Below, piece by piece: positions 33,289 through 43,549 of a DNA stretch of 64,000 nt (its first letter is position 1; every line of letters starts with the position of its first letter). The notes under the pieces were generated by a model that was not told the DNA's origin, searched no databases, and saw only the letters and a program-made list of their open reading frames with translations. The stretch is from Calliopum simillimum. Lineage: Eukaryota; Arthropoda; Insecta; Diptera; Lauxaniidae. A program made the position numbers and the translations under genes. The stretch covers positions 24,047,964 to 24,111,963 of the forward strand of contig OX638370.1 in NCBI GenBank assembly GCA_951812925.1, in the 5' to 3' direction.

Positions 33289-33415
33289 GGTGCATCCCAC
33301 ATATAAAATAGGTACTCTACTTACAGATAACAATTAAAATTTCTTATCTACAGCTCAAGTGAGTCCCAGCAGCAGTCAGATAATGCTAAGCGCCAGAACA
33401 GCACTTGCTATAAAA
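33289..33415 (+). promoter_or_regulatory. Promoter of member 7
   Basis: GGTGCATCCC is at 33289-33298. CTTATC (inverse GATAAG) is at 33343-33348, then a 10-bp gap to the inverse kappaB-like GTGAGTCCCA at 33359-33368. TATAAAA is at 33409-33415, 100 bp before the ATG. Confidence 0.65.
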
Positions 33416-33508
33416 ACGTAAACATTTGCGTTTATTGGCACCATAAAGTTCTTACACTTCAAGTACAATACATCAACGCTCAAAGCATTTTCTCAACTCA
33501 AAACAAAA

Positions 33509-33886
33509 ATGTCTTCAAAGCATTTCAATCTTTTCGTCGCTTTGCTGATTGTTGCTGTTGTCGCCGCAGCTGCTTCACCAATGCCGTATGATGCTTACGA
33601 AAGCTACGCACCGCTCGCAGAGGAATATCAACAGTTTGCAGCTGAATATGATGATGTACCCGTTGAGCATTTGCGTGTTGCACGTTCACCACGAGGAGGC
33701 AGCGTTGGTGTTGGCGTTAATCATGATCGCTTTGGTACCGTTGGCTCTGCGCAATATAATCAGAACCTTTGGTCAGCAAATAATGGTAACAGCAGACTGG
33801 ATGCTTATGCTCAGGCCAGCAAAAATTTCGATCATCATGGTAGACCAAATTATGGTGGTGGCTTGAGTTTTTCGCATCGTTTTTAA
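33509..33886 (+). CDS. Attacin/edin-like peptide precursor, member 7 (type B, pair 1)
   Basis: 125-aa type B prepropeptide: signal peptide 1-22 (LFVALLIVAVVAAAA), then a propeptide 23-59 (SPMPYDAYESYAPLAEEYQQ ... VPVEHLRVAR). The 66-aa mature peptide (60-125) begins SPRGGSVGVGVNHDRFGTVG, contains YNQNLWSANNGNSRLDAYAQ, and ends SFSHRF. Type B differs from type A mainly in the leader and propeptide, in VGVG versus IDLG, QNLW versus HNLW, NNG versus NHG, and the ending SFSHRF versus TFEHRF. A polyadenylation-type AATAAA lies about 105 bp downstream, near 33991. Partner of member 6. Presumed secreted antimicrobial peptide. Confidence 0.9.
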   Translation: MSSKHFNLFVALLIVAVVAAAASPMPYDAYESYAPLAEEYQQFAAEYDDVPVEHLRVARSPRGGSVGVGVNHDRFGTVGSAQYNQNLWSANNGNSRLDAYAQASKNFDHHGRPNYGGGLSFSHRF

Positions 33887-34243
33887 GGACGTTCGCAAAT
33901 TTAAACTTTAGCATCAAATTATTTAGTTGTCATAATTGTTTAATTTATTTATTATAAAAAATGTCAATGTGTTATTTATTAAGGAAATAGAATAAATATA
34001 TAAAATTATTAAAACCAAAAACTATAAAACCATTTTCAATCCTTTTGTTCATGATCTGGATTAGAATTTCGAATACAAGCTTTTATTTACTAATGTTTCG
34101 ATTACTGCCTTACACATAGATGATACCTTTTTTTATTCTGCGAAACCATTCCATCAATATCTTAGAGAAATTTCAGAAATTACAGTCGGTTACTATTGAA
34201 ATAGTTGAGTAATTTTGAATCAGACTATTCAGGGTCGTTGATA

Positions 34244-34935
34244 ATTCATAAAGCTATATCCCGACCTTCCGATGGTTATATCTCCATCAGTTTTGCGAAT
34301 TTCGAAAAATGTGGTTACCGGACATAATCCCCATTTCGTAAATGGGGATTATGTCCGAAAATTTTTCGGTAATAATCCCCATTTTGGCCATGGGGGTTAT
34401 GTCCGCAAATTTTTCGGACATAATCCCAATGGGGGTTATGTCCGAAAAATTTAATTAAGATTGAACAAAATTTTTGCAATAATCCATTTAAAAAATTTAT
34501 ATAATGTTGGATGTTATAGACTGATCCGCGGCCGAAGGCCGCCGCGAAGCCGGTGTTGGATTTTTGGGAGTTTTAAATCCTGAGCTGCGGCCGCAGGCCG
34601 CCCACTTACCCCTACCCTTATGTAAAATTACTGTGGAATTTTTGGGAGTTGTAAATCCTGAGCTGCTTCTGTGGTCAATAACAAAATATCGTTATGGGGA
34701 CTATGTCCGTTTTTTCCTGGGGATTATGTCCGAAATACTTGCGGACATAATCCCCATTGAAAAAATGGGGATTATGTCCGAATAACTTGCGGACATAATC
34801 CCCATATCGTGAATGGGGATTATGTCCGTGGGGATTATGTCACGGCACCGAAAAATGTAACTAAGAAAAGTTGTTCAGAATAGTCCTAGAAATCTTACAT
34901 TTTCCGGTGGTCTACCGAATCGCAACCGCCCTGTA
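34244..34935 (-). repeat. Dispersed repeat interrupted by the element at 34313
   Basis: The flanks 34244-34312 and 34850-34935 together match the repeat at 41207-41345 and its mirror near 39897-40060. Shared text includes TTCATAAAGCTATATYCCG, TTTGCGAATTTCGAAAAATG, AGTTCAGAATAGTCCTAG and TTACATTTTCCGG. Confidence 0.55.
34313..34849. mobile_element. 537-bp inverted-end element with GGGGATTATGTCCG palindromes and a 9-bp target duplication
   Basis: The element interrupts a repeat whose uninterrupted form is at 41207-41345. It is flanked by GAAAAATGT on both sides (34304-34312 and 34850-34858). The ends are GGTTACCGGACATAATCCCC and the inverse of GGGGATTATGTCACGGCACC. The interior has many direct and inverted copies of GGGGATTATGTCCG near both ends. 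In the middle are GC-rich palindromes (GCGGCCGAAGGCCGC-like at 34529, GCGGCCGCAGGCCGC at 34586). A 9-bp duplication fits Mutator-like or foldback-type transposition. Noncoding. Confidence 0.7.
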
Positions 34936-35457
34936 TACGTCAGATATTCTTAAAAAAGTCTGTTTATGACCAATTCCATGACTGATCGATCGAATCAACA
35001 TTCAGGTCAAAAATCACCGATAGCGCTGAAACTAGATGCATGTTTTTACTGACCTGTTGGCAATATGGCAATATCGATTGGATTTTCTTCTTTTTGTTCT
35101 TAAAATAAACACAGTTTCAGCAAAATGCGCATAACAATTTGGGTCCTATACAAATATTTTTCTTACGATATGCAGAATTTAATCAAGATTTAAAAGCTGT
35201 AAAGTCTATCTTCAAATTTTGTATAGCAAGAGGAAAGTTTTTGGAAATTCTGAAGGTTAAAAAATTTCATAAATTTTTTTTTTAAATGTAAATTTTTTTT
35301 TAAAATTGCAATATATTGCAATATGTTTTGCAAGACACTAAGTATGTACTACCGTTGAAGTAAGTACATATGTGGAAAACTAGTGAAAATTTTCTTCTTT
35401 GAAATATGTCGGTTTTTTTGACAAAATTTTAAATAATTTCGGATGAACAATAAACAT

Positions 35458-36002
35458 CAGTCATAAAATAACCATTAGTTAAACCTCGGAATTTCATTAG
35501 TTAACCATTAGCCAACTAACAGCTGATGCTGAAGAAATAAAATTCACATACGTTTTTTGAAAATTCTAAAAATGGTTTCAAACGTAGAAATTTCTATATC
35601 TGACATCGAAAGCGAAACAGATATTGACAAAATTTGGAAAACATATTATGGTAGACCGTCGGCAACAATTTGTTGGAAGTTGCTTGCCTTTTTTGCAAAA
35701 CTACGACGCTACGGAATTCCATGACAGATTTCGCACTCTTTCCATTATTTTATCAGAATTTACATCTTCATAATTAAAGTATGCCGCAACTGCATTCTCC
35801 ACCGTTTTAACTATTTTGTCTTACCAACCTTACAAAATAAAAAAAAACAAAAATCATATTTTTTTACAGAACCCACAAACAAGATCCAAAAATTTCTATT
35901 ATTTATTGTTTAAGTTAACTTGGAGACTTTGAATATGGAACAGTAGTTAAACTCTCCTCAACATTTTAGTTAACTAAAAAGTTAATTAATGACTGCCAAT
36001 CT
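35458..36002. mobile_element. Inverted-end DNA element with coding relics
   Basis: The left end CAGTCATAAAATAACCATTAG resembles the inverse of the right end, CAGTCATTAATTAACTTTTTAG. Inside, an open frame at 35572-35724 (50 aa, MVSNVEISISDIESETDIDK...) and a broken minus-strand reading at 35710-35825 (TVENAVAAYFNYEDVNSDKI, then MERVRNLSWNS) look like real but decayed coding sequence. Neither is recognised. The mirror copy in the right palindrome arm is cut off at 44341. Confidence 0.4.
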
Positions 36003-36150
36003 GGCACGTTCACCAAAAGAGTTTCAACACCTTGTTGAAAGAGACGACAACAATAACTTTAGAAATTTATAGTTCATAAATTTTGCGACTTATAGAATAT
36101 GCAAAAAATTCTTAAAAAGTGGAAATATGATTAAAACATAAATTTAAAAT

Positions 36151-36992
36151 TTAAAAACCGGAATTTGACGGTGGATGTCCGTACTAACAAATGTCGTGAA
36201 AGCTCGAACTTTATATATATGCCATTTTGAAGGTACATTTGATAACTGTCAAAAACAGTCAACAAAACAGTTTTATCTTGTGTGCATCATTATTATTTTT
36301 CACGATGAATAACTTCGAAAATTGGATAAAAAGACATTTTTTTGCAAAGAAAACAGCTGCCGAAAGTCATCGCAGCCTTGTAGAAGTCTATGCTCCAGCT
36401 AAATCAAGCTGTCGTGAGTGGTTTAAAAAAGGTTATTTCGATGTCGAAGACAAAGAAAGTCCTGGTCAGGACCAGCCAGGTGTGATCCATTATGAGCTGT
36501 TGCCAGGTGGCCAAACCATTAATGCTCAATTCTATCGTCAACAATTGATCCAATTAAAGCAGAAAATCCAGACAGAGCGACCAACGTATGCGACCAGACA
36601 TGAGTCAATCATTTTCCACCACGATAACGCTCGGCCACATATTGCTGCCCCAGTCAAAAATTACCTGGAAAACAACGGATGGGAAATTTTGCCTCACCCG
36701 CTTAATAGCCCAGACCTTGCACCATCAGACTTCCCTTTTTCCGATCGATGCAAAATGCCCTATCAGGAATACGCTTCACTTAAGTTCAAGATATCGAAAA
36801 TTGGCTCGATTCATTTTGGCCGCCAAGCCGGCGCAATTTTTTTGGGATGGAATTCATAAATTGCCTGAAAGATGGGGAATCGTTGTAGCTTCCAATGGAC
36901 AATACTTTGAATAAAATATATTGTAACATTTTTCCACAATAAAGCATCAAATTTCGGTAAAAAATTCCGGTTTTTAAGTTGTACATCCAATA
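36151..36992 (+). mobile_element. Mariner element with internal deletion (left palindrome arm only)
   Basis: The right end CCGGTTTTTAAGTTGTACAT matches that of the mariner at 50725; the left end keeps TTAAAAACCGGAATTT but its outermost bases are altered. The coding frame 36227-36859 fuses an N-terminal part (probable start at 36305, MNNFENWIKRHFFAKKTAAE) directly to the C-terminal catalytic part. The helix-turn-helix middle and first catalytic Asp are lost. The remaining D34D segment is HDNARPH ... SPDLAPSD with 34 residues between the Asp residues, as in canonical mariners. The C-terminus is frameshifted after DRCKMPYQEY. Non-autonomous. Confidence 0.75.
36305..36859 (+). pseudogene. Internally deleted mariner transposase
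   Basis: This is the coding remnant of the mariner above: N-terminal helical DNA-binding part, junction near SPGQDQPGVIHYELL, then IIFHHDNARPHIAAPVKNYL and LNSPDLAPSDFPF. Only two of the three catalytic aspartates remain. Past codon ~170 the reading shifts out of the family frame; the proper C-terminal text (FFWDGIHKLPERWG) continues in another frame to about 36913. Confidence 0.7.
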
Positions 36993-37107
36993 TTAAAATT
37001 GGAAATTTTTATTTTTTCCTTAAAAGTTATACAAAATTTACTAAATAAATTACTACGCAGCTAATAATATAATACATTGATGTTCATCTGCCAGTCCCCT
37101 GATGCCC

Positions 37108-37485
37108 TTAGAAATGATGCGAAAAACTCAAGCCACCACCATAATTTGGTCTACCATGATGATCGAAATTTTTGCTGGCCTGAGCATAAGCATCCAGTCT
37201 GCTGTTACCATTATTTGCTGACCAAAGGTTTTGATTATATTGCGCAGAGCCAACGGTACCGAAGCGATCATGATTAACGCCAACACCAACGCTGCCTCCT
37301 CGTGGTGAACGTGCAACACGCAAATGCTCAACGGGTACATCATCATATTCAGCTGCAAACTGTTGATATTCCTCTGCGAGCGGTGCGTAGCTTTCGTAAG
37401 CATCATACAGCATTGGTGAAGCAGCTGCGGCGACAACAGCAGCAATCAGCAAAGCGACGAAAAGATTGAAATGCTTTGAAGACAT
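37108..37485 (-). CDS. Attacin/edin-like peptide precursor, member 8 (type B, pair 2, left palindrome arm)
   Basis: 125-aa type B prepropeptide with the same layout as member 7: signal 1-22, propeptide 23-59 ending RVAR, mature peptide 60-125 ending SFSHHF. It differs from its mirror copy, member 11, by one residue in the propeptide (ML instead of MP after SP). It differs from member 7 by HHF instead of HRF and a few leader residues. Its TATA box reads AATAAAA rather than TATAAAA, so expression may be weak although the kappaB-like and GATA sites are intact. Divergent partner of type A member 9. Confidence 0.9.
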   Translation of the reverse strand: MSSKHFNLFVALLIAAVVAAAASPMLYDAYESYAPLAEEYQQFAAEYDDVPVEHLRVARSPRGGSVGVGVNHDRFGTVGSAQYNQNLWSANNGNSRLDAYAQASKNFDHHGRPNYGGGLSFSHHF

Positions 37486-37578
37486 TTTTGTTTTAATTGA
37501 GAAAATGCTTTGAACGTTGGATGTATTGAGCTTGAAGTGTAAGAGCTTTATGATGCAAATAAGCGCAAATGTTTACGT

Positions 37579-37659
37579 TTTTATTGCAATCACTGCTCTG
37601 GCGCTTAGCGTTGTCTGACTGAAAGAATAATTCTGGGATTCACTCACGTTGTAGATAAG
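37579..37659 (-). promoter_or_regulatory. Promoter of member 8 with altered TATA box
   Basis: The TATA position (complement of 37579-37585) reads AATAAAA; every other type B copy has TATAAAA. The kappaB-like TGGGATTCAC (37634-37643) and GATAAG (37654-37659) are intact with a 10-bp gap. The conserved distal block of type B genes lies at about 37740-37930. Confidence 0.6.
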
Positions 37660-38050
37660 AAGTTTTAGTTGTTTTATGTGACTTTTTTATTGAAGATTGA
37701 AGCTTTTGTGTAAAGCACCGCTTTATACGATGTTGTTTGAGGTAGGTTCGATTTTTATTAAATTATAGACATTTTTACAAGCGTAATAATGTGATTATTG
37801 TAAGTTTATACGTGTTCACAAAATGACGCTCACATTTTATGAATGAATTTAAAATACTTAACATCTGGCTTGCTGCGGGGAAGCTATATTTTGCGGTCAG
37901 CTGTTTGTTTGAAAGTTTAAATTCATTTCGCTGGAGTTGTAAGATATTTGTTTACTTATTTAATTTATGCACTTGGATTTTTTTTTTTTAATTTTATTAA
38001 AAATTCCTTAATAAGTAAGAGTAATGTAGGATAAGGAAGTCTTGAATGTT

Positions 38051-38239
38051 CCCAGTGTGCCAGACGGTTCAAATCTTCGCTTTTTTATCCGTTCCGGATC
38101 CGTTACTGATCCGTTGGCGGGAGAGATTCCCAAAAAAAAAGCGAATCGTTTTTTTTTTTGGAATTTCTCCCGCAAACGGATCAGTAACGGATCCGTAACG
38201 GGTAAAAAAGCGGAGATATGAACCGTCTGGCACACTGGG
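38051..38239. mobile_element. 189-bp foldback MITE absent from the right palindrome arm
   Basis: The ends are CCCAGTGTGCCAGACGG and its exact inverse. Inner arms GATCCGTTACTGATCCGTT and AACGGATCAGTAACGGATC continue the hairpin. The uninterrupted site in the right arm is near 42980, where GAATG-TTT-GCTT reads through. The extra bases around the insert suggest a 2-bp duplication (TT). Noncoding. Confidence 0.7.
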
Positions 38240-38923
38240 TTTGCTTATTCCAAATAACTATGCCAGATACCATCTATGACATGAAACATAGTTTTACTTA
38301 TATACAATAATTTCATTCAATTCGGCAGCCCATAGGCATACGTATTACGTACCGCTCAACAAATAGCGTGAGAAATTACTCTCATCTATAAAATTGAGCA
38401 TGCTCTCGCTAGTTATTTTTCAGTATGCACTTCAAAAAAGTTTAAAGTTAATTGGAAAATAAATAGTTTTTTTTGGTAAATATTTTTTGGCCACGCACAA
38501 TGTTTTATTTGCATTATCATATAGAAATTTATGTATTGTATTATAGTTTTAGCTTAAATTATTCTAGTCCGTAAGAAATTCTGTGTTCATAGACTAATGA
38601 AAGCAATAGATAAATAAAAAAATTCTAAGAGAAGCATTTTATAACTTGTCACAAAAATGTATCAATAAATTATATATGGCTAGAAATCACACAGTTCTTT
38701 AGTTCTTTACAAGTTAGAAGATAATATTTCAAGCAAATACAAAAAAAAAAGGTAACTTTTCGACTGTTTAAGATTTCTTAGCATCACTTTTATCACTATT
38801 TTTACTTTTAAATAAACGAAAAGCAACACTTTCAACAACAGCTGTCAAATAAAAAATTTGCGGTACTTTTTGCTTCTTCCAAAGAATTAAAAATTTTTAG
38901 CGCACTGATAACACATGCAATTT

Positions 38924-39011
38924 CTTATCTCTGGCAAAAAAGTGAAACCCACAATATCAACTGTAGTATAATCGCGAGATGCTTTTTGTCAGAAGCCCGC
39001 GTGCTATAAAA
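38924..39011 (+). promoter_or_regulatory. Promoter of member 9
   Basis: CTTATC (38924-38929), a 12-bp gap, inverse kappaB-like GTGAAACCCA (38942-38951), then TATAAAA (39005-39011) 103 bp before the ATG. Confidence 0.65.
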
Positions 39012-39107
39012 ACGCTGCTGAACGATCATGAAAGCATCAAACAGTTCTTCAACTTCAAGCTTAAAACAACACACCAAGTATTTCAACTCAAATAAAAATT
39101 ACAAAAA

Positions 39108-39470
39108 ATGTCTTCAAAGAACTTCTTTGCTACTTTGCTGGTTGTCGCTTTCGCCTTGGCAGCCGTTACAGCTCTTCCTTATGAGCGCTATGAAAATTAT
39201 GCGCCACTGGAAGATATTGAACAGCTGAGCTACTATGAAGCTCCTGAAGAACATTTACGTGTGGCACGTTCACCACGAGGAGGCAGCATTGATCTTGGCG
39301 TAAACCACGATCGCTTTGGTACTGTTGGCTCTGCGCAATACAATCACAATCTTTGGTCAGCAAATCATGGCAACAGCAGGTTGGATGCTTATGCACAGGC
39401 CAGCAAGAATTTCGATCATCATGGCAGACCCAATTATGGTGGTGGTTTGACTTTTGAACATCGTTTCTAA
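39108..39470 (+). CDS. Attacin/edin-like peptide precursor, member 9 (type A, pair 2, left palindrome arm)
   Basis: 120-aa type A prepropeptide: signal 1-22 (FFATLLVVAFALAAVTA), then a propeptide 23-54 (LPYERYENYAPLEDIEQLSY ... EEHLRVAR). The mature peptide (55-120) begins SPRGGSIDLGVNHDRFGTVG, contains YNHNLWSANHGNSRLDAYAQ, and ends TFEHRF. The protein is identical to that of its mirror copy, member 10. Its signal peptide is two residues shorter than in members 6 and 12 (NI missing after KNF). An AATAAA signal is at 39604-39609. Presumed secreted antimicrobial peptide. Confidence 0.9.
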   Translation: MSSKNFFATLLVVAFALAAVTALPYERYENYAPLEDIEQLSYYEAPEEHLRVARSPRGGSIDLGVNHDRFGTVGSAQYNHNLWSANHGNSRLDAYAQASKNFDHHGRPNYGGGLTFEHRF

Positions 39471-40470
39471 GGACAACAGGACAATTTAACAAACTTTCTG
39501 TATAGCAAGAAGCAAAATATTTATTATTTATTTATTTTTTAGAAAAGTTTTAGTAATTTATTTAGCAATAATTAAGAAATATAACTAAATTTAAGTAAAA
39601 CTAAATAAAAAGTATTTTTCAAAATAAAAAAAAAATTTTCAATGTATAAGTAGCACGTTAAAAGTTTAATTTTATTAACAAATCTTCAGATAAGGAACAC
39701 TAATTCTTAAATTGTGTTCTCAATTTTATTCGACCTTGTCCCGTTGGGGCTCAGAATTTTTAAGTAAACGTTAGCAGTTGAAGCAAAATTCTGAAAATCA
39801 TCGTAGATTTGTTTTTCAAAATTTTAAATCAGTGGTGGTATATCGAAATATATGAAATTTCTGGGACTTTGACAATATATACGTATGTATACAGGATGGG
39901 CGGGAATCGATAGAACACCGGAAAATGTAAAACTCCTAGGACTATTCTGAACTAATTTTCATAGTTTCATTTTTTGAAATCCGCAAATCAACGGAGATAT
40001 AGCCATTGGAAGATCGGAATATAGCTTTATGAAAACCAGTTTAAGTTGGGAATCCCATAATGGTTTTTAATTACATTAATGTCATATGAAAAGTATTTTA
40101 AAAGGGTATAAAATTGGCGTGAAAAAGTTTTAAGTCCGAGTCATGATTTTTAGATATGTCGAATTTTCGAAAATTTTAACTAGATTTTTTAAGCATTATT
40201 TCTTCAAAAAATATCATTCTAAGTCGTAGCTTAAGTAACAACTTATGGAAGCCTAATCTATTCCATTTCATTACATATGCAACTTGTACTTGATTTCTTT
40301 CATTAGCACATTTTTTATAGAACTACAAAAAAGTAAACCAAAGAAAATTTCATGAAAATTAGAAAAATTTTTTTTTTTTCTTTGAATAATTTTTGAAAAA
40401 ATTTTGTCAAAATAAAAATTTTTCAAAAATTATTCAAAAAAAAGGTTCACAAAAAAATTCAAAAAAAATG
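39471..40470. other. Left arm sequence between member 9 and the palindrome centre
   Basis: Noncoding. It contains the inverse of the dispersed repeat also seen at 34244-34935 (here 39897-40060), and AT-rich hairpins such as AAAATTTTTTCAAAAATTATT near the centre. Confidence 0.5.
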
Positions 40471-40683
40471 CACAAGTATTTCTTCAGCGATTCTAAGCAT
40501 TTTATGTGTATGACTTAATGACTTATGATGTATGACTTAAGATGGGATTCGGTCGCTAGATGAGAGTTTTTGGCTCTTGAACGCCCGCGGCAGGCAAAAC
40601 TCTTTCTTTACTCATGAGGAAGGCATCTTACAAAAAAATAAAGTAGGCATAAAATGCTTAGAATCGGGTAAGAAATACGTGTG
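40471..40683. mobile_element. Inverted-end element at the centre of the palindrome
   Basis: The left end CACAAGTATTTCTTCAGCGATTCTAAGCATTTTATG faces the inverse of CACACGTATTTCTTACCCGATTCTAAGCATTTTATGCC (both given in part). The interior (GATGAGAGTTTTTGGCTCTTG, TCATGAGGAAGGCATCTTAC) is the only sequence of the region not mirrored in the other arm. A relative abuts the outer end of the right arm (44341-46016), and an end fragment lies at 19683. Probably a MITE. Confidence 0.55.
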
Positions 40684-41766
40684 CATTTTTTTGGAATTTT
40701 TTTAAACTTTTTTTTTGAATAATTTTTGAAAAATTCTTATTTTGAAAAATTTTTTCAAAAATTATTTAAAGAAAAAAAAAAAAAAAATTTTTAACATTCC
40801 AAAAAACAAAAGTTTCAAATCCGAGCCATGATTTTCGGGATATGGCGAATTTTCGGAGTTCTTAAAATATTTTGCTAATTTTCATGAAATTTTCTTTGGT
40901 TTACTTTTTTGTAGTTCTATAAAAAAAGTGCTAATGAAAGAAATCAAGTACAAGTTGCATATGTAATGAAAGGGAATAGATTAGGCTTCCATAAGTTGTT
41001 ACTTAAGCTACGACTTAGAATGATATTTTTTGAAAAAATAATGCTTAAAAAAACTAGTTAAAATTTTCGAAAATTCGCCATATCTAAAAATCATGACTCG
41101 GACTTAAAACTTTTTCACGCCAATTTTATAGCCTTTTAAAATACTTTTCATATGACAACAATGTTATTAAAAACCATTATGGGATTCCCAACTTAAACTG
41201 GTTTTCATAAAGCTATATTCCGATCTTCCAATGGCCATATCTCCGTTGGTTTGCGAATTTCGAAAAATGAAACTATGAAAATTAGTTCAGAATAGTCCTA
41301 GGAGTTTTACATTTTCCGGTGTTCTACCGATTCCCGCCCATCCTGTATACATACGTATATATTGTCAAAGTCCCAGAAATTTTATATATTTCGATATACC
41401 ACCACTGATTTAAAATTTTGAAGTACAAATCTACGATGATTTTCAGAATTTTGCTTCAACTGCTAACGGTTACTTAAAAATTCTGAGCCCCAACGGGGCA
41501 AGGTCGAATAAAATTGAGAACACAGTTTAAGAATTAGTGTTCCTTATCTGAAGATTTGTTAATAAAATTAAACTTTTAACGTGCTACTTATACATTGAAA
41601 ATTTTTTTTTTATTTTGAAAAATACTTTTTATTTAGTTTTACTTAAATTTAGTTATATTTCTTAATTATTGCTAAATAAATTACTAAAACTTTTCTAAAA
41701 AATAAATAAATAATAAATATTTTGCTTCTTGCTATACAGAAAGTTTGTTAAATTGTCCTGTTGTCC

Positions 41767-42129
41767 TTAGAAACGATGTTCAAAAGTCAAACCACCACCA
41801 TAATTGGGTCTGCCATGATGATCGAAATTCTTGCTGGCCTGTGCATAAGCATCCAACCTGCTGTTGCCATGATTTGCTGACCAAAGATTGTGATTGTATT
41901 GCGCCGAGCCAACGGTACCAAAACGATCGTGATTTACACCAAGATCAATGCTGCCCCCTCGTGGTGAACGTGCAACACGTAAATGTTCTTCAGGAGCTTC
42001 ATAGTAGCTCAGCTGTTCAATATCTTCCAGTGGCGCATAATTTTCATAGCGCTCATAAGGAAGAGCTGTAACGGCTGCCAAGGCGAAAGCGACAACCAGC
42101 AAAGTAGCAAAGAAGTTCTTTGAAGACAT
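41767..42129 (-). CDS. Attacin/edin-like peptide precursor, member 10 (type A, pair 3, right palindrome arm)
   Basis: 120-aa type A prepropeptide, identical in protein sequence to member 9: signal 1-22, propeptide 23-54 with RVAR, mature 55-120. The coding DNA differs from member 9 at only a few third positions, consistent with recent duplication or ongoing gene conversion between the arms. The promoter has intact TATA, kappaB-like and GATA sites. Divergent partner of type B member 11. Confidence 0.9.
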   Translation of the reverse strand: MSSKNFFATLLVVAFALAAVTALPYERYENYAPLEDIEQLSYYEAPEEHLRVARSPRGGSIDLGVNHDRFGTVGSAQYNHNLWSANHGNSRLDAYAQASKNFDHHGRPNYGGGLTFEHRF

Positions 42130-42225
42130 TTTTTGTAATTTTTATTTGAGTTGAAATACTTGGTGTGTTGTTTTAAGCTTGAAGTTGAAGAACTGTTTGA
42201 TGCTTTCATGATCGTTCAGCAGCGT

Positions 42226-42313
42226 TTTTATAGCACGCGGGCTTCTGACAAAAAGCATCTCGCGATTATACTACAGTTGATATTGTGGGTTTCACTTTTT
42301 TGCCAGAGATAAG
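42226..42313 (-). promoter_or_regulatory. Promoter of member 10
   Basis: TATAAAA is the complement of 42226-42232, TGGGTTTCAC is at 42286-42295, and GATAAG is at 42308-42313 (12-bp gap). Confidence 0.65.
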
Positions 42314-43124
42314 AAATTGCATGTGTTAACAGTGCGCTAAAAAATTTTAATTCTTTGGAAGAAGCAAAAAGTACCGCAAATTTTTCATTTGACAGCTGTT
42401 GCTGAAAGTATTGCTTTTCGTTTATTTAGAAGTAAAAATAGTGATAAAAGTGATGCTCAGAAATCTTAAACAATCGAAAAGTTAACTTTTTTTTGTATTT
42501 GCTTGAAATATTATCTTCTAACTTGTAAAGAACTAAAGAACTGTGTGATTTCTAGCCATTTATAATTTATTGATACATTTTTGTGATATGATTTAAAATG
42601 CTTCTCCTAGAATTTTTTTATTTATCTATTGCTTTCATTAGTCTACGAACACAGAATTTCTTACGGATTAGCTAAAATTATAATACAATATATACATTTC
42701 TATATGATAATGCAAATAAAACATTGTGCGTGGCCAAAAAATTTTTACCAAAAAAACTATTTATTTTCCAATTATCTTTAAACTTTTTTGAAGTGCATAC
42801 TGAAAAGTAACTTGCGAGAGCATGCTCAATTTTATAGATGAGAGTAATTTCTCACGCTATTTGTTGAGCGGTACGTAATACGTATGCCTATGGGCTGCCG
42901 CATTGAATGAAACTATTGTATATAAGCAAAACTATGTTTCATGTCATAGATGGTATCTGGAATAATTATTTGGAATAAGCAAACATTCAAGACTTCCTTA
43001 TCCTACATTACTCTTACTTATTAAGGAATTTTTAATAAAATTAAAAAAATAATAATAACAAGTGCATAAATTAAATAAGTAAACCAATATCTAACAACTT
43101 AAGCGAAATGAATTTAAATTTTCA

Positions 43125-43290
43125 AACAAACAGCTGACCGCAAAATATAGCTTCCCCGCAGCAAGCCAGATGTTAAGTATTTTAAATTCATTCATAAAAT
43201 GTGAGCGTCATTTTGTGAACACGCATAAACTTACAATAATCACATCATTACGCTTGCAAAAATGTCTATGATTTAATAAAAATCGAACCT
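43125..43290 (+). promoter_or_regulatory. Conserved distal block upstream of type B member 11
   Basis: Counterpart of the blocks before members 7, 8 and 13: GACCGCAAAATATAGCTTCC, then TTCATTCATAAAATGTGAGC, GTGAACACGCATAAACTTAC and TTACGCTTGCAAAAATG. Confidence 0.4.
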
Positions 43291-43374
43291 ACCTCAAACA
43301 ACATCGTAGCAAGCGGTGCTTTACACAAAAGCTTCAATCTTCAATAAAAAAGTCACATAAAACAACCAAAACTT

Positions 43375-43455
43375 CTTATCTGCAGCGTGAGTGAATTCCA
43401 GAATTATTCTTTCAGTCAAACAACGCTAAGCGCCAGAGCAGTGATTGCTATAAAA
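43375..43455 (+). promoter_or_regulatory. Promoter of member 11 with altered kappaB-like site
   Basis: CTTATC is at 43375-43380. The kappaB-like position (43391-43400) reads GTGAATTCCA, so on the minus strand the GGG core has become GGA; the mirror copy, member 8, keeps GGG. TATAAAA is intact at 43449-43455. Confidence 0.6.
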
Positions 43456-43549
43456 ACGTAAACATTTGCGCTTATTTGCATCATAAAGTTCGTACACTTC
43501 AAGCTCAATACATCCAACGTTCAAAGCATTTTCTCAACTCAAAACAAAA

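Noticed and set aside
33549..33866. Long alternative open frames overlapping the peptide genes (also at 37128-37445, 39166-39492, 41745-42071, 43566-43958, 52656-52988)
   Set aside because: They are antisense or shifted readings of the conserved peptide genes and repeat wherever the gene is conserved. They lack signal peptides, promoters and independent conservation.
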